DNA of 64,000 bases from Actinoplanes solisilvae (GTDB lineage: Bacteria; Actinomycetota; Actinomycetes; Mycobacteriales; Micromonosporaceae). This document shows positions 31,514 through 39,901 of the stretch, in pieces. The first letter of the stretch is position 1; every line of letters begins with the position of its first letter. The notes under the pieces were generated by a model that saw nothing but the letters and a program-made list of their open reading frames with translations, made no database searches and was not told the DNA's origin. The stretch spans positions 1,178,001-1,242,000 of the forward strand of contig NZ_RJAC01000001.1 of the NCBI RefSeq assembly GCF_003999975.1. Direction: 5' to 3'. The position numbers and the translations under genes are program-made.

Positions 31514-32698
31514 CTAGTAGAGGCGAGGTCGATGCTCGGCGGCCGCGGGCGGGGTGGCGGTCGTGAACCGGGCCAGCGCGAGCGGCGTGACGATCAGCCA
31601 GGCGGCCAGGCACAGGGTGAGCAGCGGCGACCGTCTGAGGCGGGCACCGCGGCGGATCGGGTTCTCCACGCAGAAGTACGTCACCACGGCCAGCCCGAGC
31701 GACCCCACCACCAGCGCTGCCCGGGTCGTGGCCGGCAGCACCCCGCCGTACGCCTGGGAAGCGACGATCAGCACCGGCCAGTGCCACAGATAGAACGAGT
31801 ACGACAGACGACCCAGCCAGAGCAGCGGACGGCGGCCGAGCACGGAGTCGCCGCGGCCGGCCAGCACCAGCACGGTGGCGAGCACGGGCAGCGCGGCGGC
31901 GTAGCCGGGGAACCTGGTCATCTCGTTGAAGGTCAGCGCGGCGACCACGATCAGGGCCAGGCCGGTGCCGGCCATCGCGGTGGCGAGACGGGCCGGAACT
32001 CGGTCGAGACGGGTGGCGGCCAGCGCGAGCAGGCAGCCGGCGCCCAGCTCCCAGGCGCGGGTCGCGGGCGAGAAGTAGGCCCACGGGCCCGAGAGCCAGA
32101 TCGAGTACGCGAACGACGCGGCCACGGCGGCGGCCAGCCAATAGCCGATCGCCCAGCGGAAGCCGAGCCAGAGCAGCAGGACGATCGCGGCCGGGAAGAC
32201 CAGGTAGAACTGCTCCTCGACGGCGAGCGACCAGAAGTGCTGCACCGGTGACAGCGCACCCTGAGAGGCCAGGTAGTCGACGCCCTCGGTGGCGAAACGG
32301 AAGTTCGCGGCGAACAGCGCGGCCCAGGTGACGTCCTCGGCGATCTCGTCACCGCGCAGGAACCCGAGCCAGTGATAGCCGGCCAGCAGCGTCGCGACCA
32401 GCACGAACGCGGCCGCGGGCAGAATGCGCCGGGCCCGTCGTGCGTAGAAGTCGATCAGGGACAGCCGGCCCGTCTCGCGGATTTCGCGCAGCATCAGCGC
32501 GGTGATGAGGAAGCCGGAGATCACGAAGAAGACGTCGACGCCGACAAAGCCGCCGGCCAGTCCGGGGACGCCGGCGTGGTAGAGGACGACCAGAAGGACG
32601 GCGATGGCACGCAGGCCTTCGATGTCGGGCCGGAAGCGCGCCGGCCCGGCGGCGGCGAGCGCCGCCGGGTGGCGTACACCGGTTGTCGTCTCTGTCAT
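31514..32698 (-). CDS. Membrane O-acyltransferase, acyltransferase-3 family
   Basis: 394 residues, about ten membrane spans. It has the acyltransferase-3 marks: 'FRPDIEGLRAIAVLLVVLYHAGV' (~22-44, with the conserved R-x10-H pattern), 'FFVISGFLITALMLREI', 'FYARRARRILPA', and 'HFWSLAVEEQFYLVFP' (~155-170). It transfers an acyl group from a cytosolic donor across the membrane to an acceptor, often a polysaccharide. The C-terminal SGNH domain found in many homologues is absent and supplied by the adjacent gene. The promoter faces the 3' end of the TraD-like gene. Confidence 0.93.
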   Translation of the reverse strand: MTETTTGVRHPAALAAAGPARFRPDIEGLRAIAVLLVVLYHAGVPGLAGGFVGVDVFFVISGFLITALMLREIRETGRLSLIDFYARRARRILPAAAFVLVATLLAGYHWLGFLRGDEIAEDVTWAALFAANFRFATEGVDYLASQGALSPVQHFWSLAVEEQFYLVFPAAIVLLLWLGFRWAIGYWLAAAVAASFAYSIWLSGPWAYFSPATRAWELGAGCLLALAATRLDRVPARLATAMAGTGLALIVVAALTFNEMTRFPGYAAALPVLATVLVLAGRGDSVLGRRPLLWLGRLSYSFYLWHWPVLIVASQAYGGVLPATTRAALVVGSLGLAVVTYFCVENPIRRGARLRRSPLLTLCLAAWLIVTPLALARFTTATPPAAAEHRPRLY

Positions 32699-32797
32699 CG
32701 CCGCCCAGGCTAAAGCGGTCGAAAAACCCCAAACTGCCGTTCGCGGCGATTAGGTCCGTTGCGGGAGGGTTTCCCCGAACCGGCCCGTCCGTACGAA

Positions 32798-34726
32798 CTA
32801 TGTGTTAGACGGACGCTGACGGGGCGGGTCGGTGATCGATCCCCACCCCGGCGGGGCCGTCTCGGTCGCGGCCAGCGGCGACGGCTGCGACACGGTCACC
32901 TGGCTGGGATGGCGGGTCGCCGGAACGACGGCCTCGTCCGGGTCCGGCAACGGCTGCTGCTCGACCGGGGTCATCGAGACGCGGGGCAGCGTCACGATCG
33001 CGGGATCGACCTCGACCGCCTGCACGACCGAGCCCCGGCCCTGGCTCTTCACGAGGATCATGGCGTACTCGGGAAGGTCCTGAAGGACGCGCGGCTCGAC
33101 GGCGTATTCGTAGACACGCTGCACCGAGGCGGCGTCGTTCCAGTTCGTGCCGGTGGCGGTCGACTCGGTCTGGCTCCAGTTGCGGGTCTTGCTCCAGTTC
33201 GTGCTCGTGTAGCGGCGCAGCCCGTGCCGGGAACCCCGCTCGCCCTTCGAACCGCCCTTGGTCTCGGACTCACCGACCGTGTCGGCCAGCGTGTGGGTCT
33301 CGTCGCCGCCGAGCGAGCGGGTCAGCTCGCTGAGCACGAACCGGTGACCACGGCCCACGAACTCGGCCGCCTGCGCCGCCTCCTGGTGGTTGCCGAGCCG
33401 CATCAGGGCCACCTCGCCGCCACCGATCGTCTGCAGCGACTCGGCCCGCAGGTGCGCGAAGAACAGCACCAGCCGGATGCCGCGGCGTTCGCACAGGGTG
33501 CTAAGCCGTTCGATCGCCCGGTGGTCGATCTCGTCGGCGCCGAGCAGCACGAGCGAGCCGACCGGGGTCGCGTCGCGGCGCACCTGGTGGCCCAGCCACT
33601 GCACCATCAGGTCTTTGAGCAGCTCATGCTGGGCGCGGCCGCCGCCCGACTCGGCGACCAGGCAGGTCAGGTCGGCCGCGGCGGTCGTGGCGGGGGCGCT
33701 GCCCATGTCCTCCAGCGGGTGCAGGAAGGCCTCGATGCGGCGCAGGCGCGGCTCCTCGGGGTTCAGCGAGCCGAGCCGGACCTCCTCGTCGTGGGTCAGC
33801 ACCGGCATCGGCGAGGTGCGGCCGCCGAGCAGGCGCAACGCGGCCAGCAGGCGGACCATCGTGAGACTCGGCGCGAGGATGGCGGCGATCTCGTTCAGCA
33901 GCAGGGCGTCCTGCGAGCGCTCGGCCCGGCTGCCGCTGCCGGCGTCGCCGTGCATGGCCTCGACCAGGCCGTCGACGAGCTCGCCCGGCTCCAGACCGGC
34001 GACCAGGTCGAACTCGGCGAGCTGGGCGGGCAGGACGACCTCGCGCACACTGCGGCGGGTGGCCTCGGCGAGCAGCATGAGCTCACCCGAAAGGGCCTCG
34101 CCGGTGAAGTCGGCCAGCACCATGCGGCCCCGGGTCGCCAGCAGCGAGCCGCCGAAGACGGTGAGCACGGCCTCCCAGCCGTACATCGTGCCGCCGACGA
34201 TGTCGATGCGGCGAGTGCCGGGCGACGGGCTGGCCGCCGACCACTCGGCCAGGGCGTCCACCGCGAGCTGTTGTTGCTGGTCGTGCCATTGACGGCGGCT
34301 GTCCCAGGACGCGTGGGCCACCGCGTATTCGGCCTCGGCCTTCGCCTGGGCCTCCTCCAGCGACTTGCGGGCCAGCGACGGCATGAGACCGGCGAAGATC
34401 GCCCCGGCCACGCCGGCCAGCGCGGAGAAGCCGGCCAGGAAGAGCACCAGCGTGCGGGCGTTGTCGCTGCCCCGGGTGGCCGCCCCGCCGCAGCAGCCGA
34501 TCAGGACGGCCAGGCCGAGGCCCACGCCGAGCGAGATCAGGACCCGCTTGATCATGCCGCTGCGGGCCCGTTCAAGCGTTTCGGCAAGCTCCGGCGGCAC
34601 ATCCCCCGGCGACGGCGGCGGCTCCATGAACTTGCGCCGGTACAGGTTCCGGTCGTTGAAGATCCACCCGAGACGTTCGCCCTCGGTGGCGAGCTGCGGC
34701 AGGGGGTTCGGGGCGGGGCTCGTCAT
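32798..34726 (-). CDS. TraD/VirD4-like membrane protein with degenerate P-loop
   Basis: 642 residues; ATG 34726 has GGAG nine bases upstream, and GTG 34762 is a longer option. Two membrane spans (~58-80 and ~92-115) and a coiled region (~120-165) precede an ATPase-like domain. The position of Walker A reads 'DIVGGTMYGWEAVLT' (~177-191), lacking the GKS/T signature. Later parts ('LVLLGADEIDHRAIERLSTLCERRGIRLVLFFAHL', a Ser/Thr/Trp-rich stretch, and 'RVYEYAVEPRVLQDLPEYAMILV') resemble actinobacterial conjugation coupling proteins. No relaxase, other transfer gene or origin is nearby. Either an inactive relic or a pseudo-ATPase with another role. The family call is by motif recognition only. Confidence 0.55.
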   Translation of the reverse strand: MTSPAPNPLPQLATEGERLGWIFNDRNLYRRKFMEPPPSPGDVPPELAETLERARSGMIKRVLISLGVGLGLAVLIGCCGGAATRGSDNARTLVLFLAGFSALAGVAGAIFAGLMPSLARKSLEEAQAKAEAEYAVAHASWDSRRQWHDQQQQLAVDALAEWSAASPSPGTRRIDIVGGTMYGWEAVLTVFGGSLLATRGRMVLADFTGEALSGELMLLAEATRRSVREVVLPAQLAEFDLVAGLEPGELVDGLVEAMHGDAGSGSRAERSQDALLLNEIAAILAPSLTMVRLLAALRLLGGRTSPMPVLTHDEEVRLGSLNPEEPRLRRIEAFLHPLEDMGSAPATTAAADLTCLVAESGGGRAQHELLKDLMVQWLGHQVRRDATPVGSLVLLGADEIDHRAIERLSTLCERRGIRLVLFFAHLRAESLQTIGGGEVALMRLGNHQEAAQAAEFVGRGHRFVLSELTRSLGGDETHTLADTVGESETKGGSKGERGSRHGLRRYTSTNWSKTRNWSQTESTATGTNWNDAASVQRVYEYAVEPRVLQDLPEYAMILVKSQGRGSVVQAVEVDPAIVTLPRVSMTPVEQQPLPDPDEAVVPATRHPSQVTVSQPSPLAATETAPPGWGSITDPPRQRPSNT

Positions 34727-34882
34727 CGCGGCGGACTCCGGGGGGCCGTGGTCGGTGTCCACTGACCGTACCCTCAGGACAGACCGGCGACGTTGTTCAC
34801 CGAATGTTCAGCGAGCGCGCGCCGCCGGGGTTCTAACGTGATCTGACACGTCGGAGAACACCGGGTAACGAGAGGTAACACG

Positions 34883-35215
34883 ATGACCGCGAGCACGGTC
34901 GACGTCGAAACCAGCCCCGACGGGACTCTCGTCATCCAGCCGCACGGCGTCCTCGGCGCCGACGACGCGGTCGAGCTGCGCCGCACGCTGGTGCACGCGG
35001 TTCGCCATCTGCGCCCGTTGCGGCTGGTCCTCGATCTGCACGATGTCCACGACGTCGACGCGATCAACCTCGGCACCCTGGTCGCCGCCTGCCACCTCGG
35101 CGACGATCACCAGGTCGCGGTCTTCCTCGACCGCACGTCCGCGTCGATCGCCGGCCGGCTCAGCGCCGCCGGGGTGGCCACCCACCGGTTACGCGACGTC
35201 GGCAGTGCTCTCTGA
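34883..35215 (+). CDS. STAS-domain protein, anti-sigma antagonist-like
   Basis: 110 residues, ATG preceded by GAGAGG. A complete STAS domain (~10-105): 'LVIQPHGVLGADDAVELRRTLVHAVRHLRPLRLVLDLHDVHDVDAINLGTLVAAC'. In true anti-sigma antagonists the central loop carries DSSG with a phosphorylated Ser; here it reads DAIN, so regulation by phosphorylation seems lost. It may be a constitutive binder or belong to a non-phosphorylated branch. Its 3' end overlaps another STAS gene on the opposite strand by 27 bases. Confidence 0.85.
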   Translation: MTASTVDVETSPDGTLVIQPHGVLGADDAVELRRTLVHAVRHLRPLRLVLDLHDVHDVDAINLGTLVAACHLGDDHQVAVFLDRTSASIAGRLSAAGVATHRLRDVGSAL

Positions 35216-35542
35216 CATCCACGCCGGGGCGTAAAGAGCCGGCGCGCACAGCCCGGTCGCCTCGAGCAGCAGCCGTACGTTCCCTCGGGCGTTGGTGATC
35301 TCGAAGCCGTAGCCGCCGCGCAGCGCGAGCGTGTAACCGGTCAGCAGCGTCTCGACACACTCACCGCTGAGCTCGTCGACCCGCGCCACGTCGAGCACCA
35401 CCCGGCCGTGCTGCGAGCGGGCGAACGCGTCCCGCAGGCGGCGCCGCAGATCGCGCTGCGCGTGACGGTCGAAAACGCCGCTGAGCAGCAAGTAGGTGGT
35501 CTTCCCGGTGCGATCGGTGTCCCGTTCGATGGCAAAGCTCAT
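35189..35542 (-). CDS. STAS-domain-like protein
   Basis: 117 residues from ATG 35542. The STAS-like pattern is 'YLLLSGVFDRHAQRDLRRRLRDAFARSQHGRVVLDVARVDELSGECVETLLTGYTLALRGGYGFEITNARGNVRLLLEATGL', where strands and helices match the fold and 'LSGE' replaces the DSSG loop. It contains an extra C-terminal tail. It is convergent with the other STAS gene and overlaps it by 27 bases, so transcription of one may interfere with the other. A stress or sigma-factor circuit is a reasonable guess, but no kinase or sigma gene is nearby. Confidence 0.8.
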   Translation of the reverse strand: MSFAIERDTDRTGKTTYLLLSGVFDRHAQRDLRRRLRDAFARSQHGRVVLDVARVDELSGECVETLLTGYTLALRGGYGFEITNARGNVRLLLEATGLCAPALYAPAWMSESTADVA

Positions 35543-35661
35543 GAACCCGGTGTACCCGCGCGAGGTGGACGCCGGCCGAACTCCCGCCGAAGACTGCCAG
35601 AGCCGTTTCGCCAGGTCGTCGTCGACACCTTCGGGTGACGCCGGGAGCAGCCCCTCGGCAT

Positions 35662-36339
35662 TCACGGGGCGAAGCGGTAGCCCATCGCCGGCTCGGTCAG
35701 CAGGTGCCGCGGACGGGCCGGGTCGCGCTCGAGCTTGCGGCGCAAGCGTGCCATGTATTGCCGCAGGTAGTTGGTCTCCGTTCGGTACTGCGGGCCCCAG
35801 ATCTCCTGCAGCAAGCGCTCGCGGCCCAGCAGCTTGCCGGGGTGGCGGGCCAGGTGCTCGAGCAGATCCCACTCGCGGGGCGTCAGCCGCACCTCGCGGT
35901 CGCCGCCGGTCACCACCCGGGCCGCGAAGTCCACGGTGAAGTCACCGACGACCACCATCGGCACGCCTTCGCTGCCCGGCTGGCTGCGCCGGGTCACCGC
36001 CCGCATGCGGGCCAGCAACTCGTCGACGCCGAACGGCTTCGTGATGTAGTCGTCGGCCCCCGCGTCGAGGGCGGCCACCTTGTCGGCACTGCCGGCCCGC
36101 CCCGAGAGCACGATGATCGGCACTCCCGTCCAGCCGCGCAGGCCACGGATGACCTCGGTGCCCTCCATGTCGGGCAGGCCCAGGTCGAGCACGACCAGGT
36201 CGGGGTGCCGGTGGGCGGCCACGTGCAGGGCGGACGCCCCGTCACCGGCCGTCTCGACGTCGTAGCGCCGGGCGCGCAGGTTGATCCGCAGCGCGCGCAC
36301 GATCTGCGGTTCGTCATCGACGACCAAAACCCGCGTCAT
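35662..36339 (-). CDS. kdpE: KdpE response regulator
   Basis: 225-residue OmpR-family regulator. The receiver has 'VLVVDDEPQIVRALRINLRARRYDVETAGDG', the phospho-acceptor Asp in 'LVVLDLGLPDMEGTEVIRGLRGWTGVPIIVLSGR', and Lys in 'DDYITKPFGVDELLARMRA'. The winged helix has 'VRLTPREWDLLEHLARHPGKLLGRERLLQEIWGPQYRTETNYLRQYMARLRRKLE', a stretch characteristic of KdpE. Its ATG overlaps the kdpD stop (ATGA). It activates kdpFABC when potassium is scarce, on phosphorylation by KdpD. Confidence 0.97.
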   Translation of the reverse strand: MTRVLVVDDEPQIVRALRINLRARRYDVETAGDGASALHVAAHRHPDLVVLDLGLPDMEGTEVIRGLRGWTGVPIIVLSGRAGSADKVAALDAGADDYITKPFGVDELLARMRAVTRRSQPGSEGVPMVVVGDFTVDFAARVVTGGDREVRLTPREWDLLEHLARHPGKLLGRERLLQEIWGPQYRTETNYLRQYMARLRRKLERDPARPRHLLTEPAMGYRFAP

Positions 36340-38819
36340 TGTTCGGCGCTCACAGGTAGGGCAAGGATCATGGTGAGACCACCTCCGGGTGTCTCTTCAG
36401 GGGAGAGGGAGCCGCCCATCGCCTCGGTCAGACCGCGGGAGAGCGCCAGGCCGAGCCCGACGCCGGTGTGGTTGTCCCGGTCGCCGAGTCGCTGGAAGGG
36501 CAGGAACACGTCGTCCCAGCGGTCCGGCGGGATGCCGGGGCCGTGGTCGATGACGCGCAGTTCGAGGGTGCCGCCGTACCGGCTGACCGTGATCATCGGC
36601 GGCTGATCGGCCGGGCTGTATCGCAGCGCGTTGGCGACGACGTTGACCAGAACCCGTTCGAGCAGGCCCGGGTCGGCGTGTACGGACGGCACGTCGTCGG
36701 GGATGTGCAGGGTGACCCGGCGGCCGTCGGGCCCGAGGTCGTCGAGCGCCCGCGGGATGACCTCTTCCGCCCCCACGTCGACCGCGCTCACGCCCAGCGC
36801 CCCGGCCTGCAGGCGGCTCATGTCGAGCAGGTTCGCGACCAGCCGGTCGAGCTTGTCGAGCGACTCGTCCGCGGTCGCGAGCAGTTCCTTACGGTCGGCC
36901 TCGTCGAAGTGGACCTCGTCGCTGCGCAGCCCGGCCACCGCCGCCTTGGCCGACGCCAGCGGGGTCCGCAGGTCGTGACTGACGGCCGCCAGCAGCGCCG
37001 TACGCATGCGGTCGGCCTCGGCCAGCGGCTTCGCCGTGGCCGCCTCGGCACTGAGCCGCTCCTGACGCAGCGCGACCGCGGCCTGCGCGGCGAACGCCTC
37101 GACGATGCGCCGGTCGGACGCCTCCAACGGGTGCCCACGCAGCAGCAGCATGACGTGCTCGTCGACCTTGACCTCGACGTCGGCGTCGGCCGGGCGGGTG
37201 CACCGCGGCCCGCCCACCTCGGCCGCCACGTCGCCGTCTTCGAGCAGCGTCGCCGAATCGAAGTTGAACGTCTCACGCAACCGTTCGAGCAGGGCGATCA
37301 GCGGCCGCTCGCCGCGCAGCACCCCGCCCGCCACGGTCGCCAGCGTCTGCGCGTCGGCCTGGGCCTCGGCGGCCAGGCGGGTCTTGCGGGCGGCCGTGTC
37401 GACCACCCAGCTCACCGCGAGCGCGACGACGACGAAGATGGCCAGGGCGAGCAGGTTGTCGAACTCGGCGATCGTGAAGCGCCCGATCGGCGGAGTGAAG
37501 TAGTAGTTGAGCAGCAGCGACCCGACGACCGCGGCGAGCAGCGCCGGCCACAACCCGCCGATCAGCGAGACGCCGACCACCGCGGCCAGGAAGATCAGGA
37601 TGTCGTTGGTCAGCGAGATCGACGGCCCGATGTGCAGCAGCCCCGTCAGTGCCGGCAACCCGGCCAGCACGGCGACGAAGCCCGCGATGCGTCGGCCCCG
37701 CGAGAGGGCGGGCGCGACCCGCGTACGCCTGCGGCCTTGACCTGCTCTTTCGTGCGTGACCAGGTGAACGTCGATCGAGCCGGACCGTGCGATGGTCTCG
37801 GCCCCGACACCGGCCGACAGAATCTGGGCGAACCGCCCCCGACTGCTCGCGCCGAGCACCACCTGGGTCGCGTTGACCGCCCGCGCGAAGTCAAGCAGCG
37901 CCTGCGGCACGTCCGAGCCGACCACCTGGTGATAGGTGCCACCCAGGCTCTCGACCAGCACCCGCTGCCGGGCCAGCCGGGCCGGGTCGACGCCGGCCAG
38001 CCCGTCGTTGCGCGCGACGTGCACGGCGAGCAGATCGGCGCCCTTGTTGCGGGCGGCGATCCGCGCGGCCCGGCGGATCAGCGTCTCACCCTCCGGCCCG
38101 CCGGTCAGCGCCACCACGACCCGCTCCCGGGTCTCCCAGGTCTTGCTGATGCCGTGCTCGGCGCGATATTTCCCCAGCTGGTCGTCGACCTTGTCGGCCA
38201 GCCACAGCAGCGCCAGCTCGCGCAGCGCGGTGAGGTTCCCGGTGCGGAAATAGTTGCCCAGCGCCGCGTCGATCTTCTCCGGCTGATAGATGTTGCCGTG
38301 CGCCATCCGCCGCCGCAGCGCCTCCGGAGTCATGTCGACCAGCTCGACCTGCTCGGCCGCGCGCACCACCGCGTCGGGCACGGTCTCGCGCTGCGGCACC
38401 CCCGTGATCTGCGCGACGACGTCGTTCAGCGACTCCAGATGCTGCACGTTCACCGTGGTCAGCACACTGATCCCGGCGTCGAGCAACTCACGCACGTCCT
38501 GCCAGCGCTTGGCGTTGCGCGAGCCCGGCACGTTGGTGTGCGCGAACTCGTCGACCACGGCCAGCTCGGGCTTGCGCTGCAGCACCGCGTCGAGATCCAT
38601 CTCGGTGAAGTCAACCCCGCGATAGCTCACCTGCCGCCGCGGAACAACATCGAGATCGCCGATCATCGCGCTCGTGTGCTTACGCCCGTGCGTCTCGACG
38701 AACGCGACGACCACATCGGTGCCCCGTTCGGCCCGGCGGTGGGCCTCCTCGAGCATGGCGTAGGTCTTCCCCACACCGGGCGCCGCCCCGAGATAGATGC
38801 GCAGCTCTCCGCGAGCCAT
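36336..38819 (-). CDS. kdpD: KdpD sensor histidine kinase
   Basis: 827 residues from ATG 38819, which has GAGGGGG six bases upstream. N-terminal KdpD domain with Walker A 'GAAPGVGKTYAML' (~11-23) and 'VDEFAHTNVPGSRNAKRWQDV' (~88-108); USP domain (~230-355); four membrane spans (~380-480); GAF region (~500-610); DHp with 'LLAAVSHDLRTPLASAKAAV', where His is phosphorylated; HATPase with 'VNVVANALRYSPADQP' and 'GVGLGLALSRGL'. It senses potassium and ionic strength and passes phosphate to KdpE. It forms the downstream end of the kdp cluster, 160 bp after kdpC. Confidence 0.97.
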   Translation of the reverse strand: MARGELRIYLGAAPGVGKTYAMLEEAHRRAERGTDVVVAFVETHGRKHTSAMIGDLDVVPRRQVSYRGVDFTEMDLDAVLQRKPELAVVDEFAHTNVPGSRNAKRWQDVRELLDAGISVLTTVNVQHLESLNDVVAQITGVPQRETVPDAVVRAAEQVELVDMTPEALRRRMAHGNIYQPEKIDAALGNYFRTGNLTALRELALLWLADKVDDQLGKYRAEHGISKTWETRERVVVALTGGPEGETLIRRAARIAARNKGADLLAVHVARNDGLAGVDPARLARQRVLVESLGGTYHQVVGSDVPQALLDFARAVNATQVVLGASSRGRFAQILSAGVGAETIARSGSIDVHLVTHERAGQGRRRTRVAPALSRGRRIAGFVAVLAGLPALTGLLHIGPSISLTNDILIFLAAVVGVSLIGGLWPALLAAVVGSLLLNYYFTPPIGRFTIAEFDNLLALAIFVVVALAVSWVVDTAARKTRLAAEAQADAQTLATVAGGVLRGERPLIALLERLRETFNFDSATLLEDGDVAAEVGGPRCTRPADADVEVKVDEHVMLLLRGHPLEASDRRIVEAFAAQAAVALRQERLSAEAATAKPLAEADRMRTALLAAVSHDLRTPLASAKAAVAGLRSDEVHFDEADRKELLATADESLDKLDRLVANLLDMSRLQAGALGVSAVDVGAEEVIPRALDDLGPDGRRVTLHIPDDVPSVHADPGLLERVLVNVVANALRYSPADQPPMITVSRYGGTLELRVIDHGPGIPPDRWDDVFLPFQRLGDRDNHTGVGLGLALSRGLTEAMGGSLSPEETPGGGLTMILALPVSAEQ

Positions 38820-38986
38820 GGTCACCCCCTCTTTCGATCGTCACCGAGAAGATCAAATGCAAGATGTCGTAGCGGGGTGGTGGGTACGGACCGTCGCTCC
38901 CGCCGAGGGCCCGGGCGGGCCGAGCAGGGCGCTGGCGCGCCCAAACCGCTCGACCCACCCGCGCGACCTGCGTAAGTGGTCGCGCC

Positions 38987-39853
38987 CTACCGCTTGCCAT
39001 CCAGGGCGAGATTCAGCTCGAGCACGTTGACCGCGGGCTCGCCGAGGAAGCCGAGCGCCCGACCGTCAGTGTGCTCCTTGATGAGCTTGTGCACCTGGTC
39101 GAGCGTCAGGCTGCGCTCCCGGGCGATCCGGGGCGCCTGCAGGTCGGCGTAGGCGACACTGATGTTCGGGTCGAGGCCGCTGCCGCTGGCCGTGACCGCG
39201 TCGGCCGGGATCACCGGCTTGGCGGGCGCGTTGCCGCGGATCGGCGTGACCACACCACCCTCGGCCACGTAGTCGACACCCGGCTTGGCCGGTTCGACGG
39301 TCACCCCGGCGTACGTCTGAAGGAAGGTCTGGCCCGTCTCGTTGACCGAGACCGCGCGGGTGACCGGGCCGGTGAAGCCGTCGCGGTAGAAGACGGCGAG
39401 CACCGCGCCGACCCCGTCCGGCGCGCAGTAGGGCCGGCTGCCGTCGACACCTTCCAGCTTGCCGATCGCCAAGCTCCGTGAACAGACCTGGGTGAGCAGG
39501 CTCTGCGACGCGTCGTCCGGGTTGTCAGAGAGGGTGTCGACGACGCTTTCCGGGCCGAGGTTGCTGGCGCCGGTCGAGTCGGGGTCGTACCCGTCTCCGG
39601 CCTTGGACGGCCGGCTCTGGAAATAGCGAGGGATCGGGTTGCCGTCGGCGTCGGTGAAGTTCTGACCGATCAGGCTGCTGCCGACCTTGGTGCCGCCGAC
39701 CGTGATCACTGAGCCTTCGGCCTTGCCGGACAGGCCGGGGGCGTGGCCGATCAGCACGAAGGCAAGCGGGTAGACCAGTCCGAGCAGGACGGTCATGACT
39801 AGCAACGCGCGAAGCGCCGCGATGTGCTGGCTTAGCCAGGCCGGAAGTCTCAT
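38987..39853 (-). CDS. kdpC: Potassium-transporting ATPase subunit C (KdpC)
   Basis: 288 residues, longer than the ~190 of E. coli. One N-terminal membrane span (~12-34), then a conserved extracytoplasmic domain: 'VGSSLIGQNFTDADGNPIPRYFQSRPSKAGDGYDPDSTGASNLGPES' and near the end 'DAVTASGSGLDPNISVAYADLQAPRIARERSLTLDQVHKLIKEHTDGRALGFLGEPAVNVLELN'. The extra ~100 residues lie between these parts (~110-215). KdpC stabilises the KdpFABC complex in the membrane. It lies 48 bp after kdpB. Confidence 0.96.
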   Translation of the reverse strand: MRLPAWLSQHIAALRALLVMTVLLGLVYPLAFVLIGHAPGLSGKAEGSVITVGGTKVGSSLIGQNFTDADGNPIPRYFQSRPSKAGDGYDPDSTGASNLGPESVVDTLSDNPDDASQSLLTQVCSRSLAIGKLEGVDGSRPYCAPDGVGAVLAVFYRDGFTGPVTRAVSVNETGQTFLQTYAGVTVEPAKPGVDYVAEGGVVTPIRGNAPAKPVIPADAVTASGSGLDPNISVAYADLQAPRIARERSLTLDQVHKLIKEHTDGRALGFLGEPAVNVLELNLALDGKR

Positions 39854-39901
39854 TTCGCAGTCCGATTTAGGGTGGCGGGCGGGACGGTTGGATTGGGCAT
39901 G

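Noticed and set aside
32798..34726. TraD-like gene as evidence of an integrative conjugative element
   Set aside because: No integrase, relaxase, other transfer gene, att repeats or composition shift around it, and its P-loop is degenerate.
38826..38986. Possible extra gene between kdpC and kdpD
   Set aside because: Only 161 bases, no ribosome site with an open frame; most likely a promoter for kdpDE.
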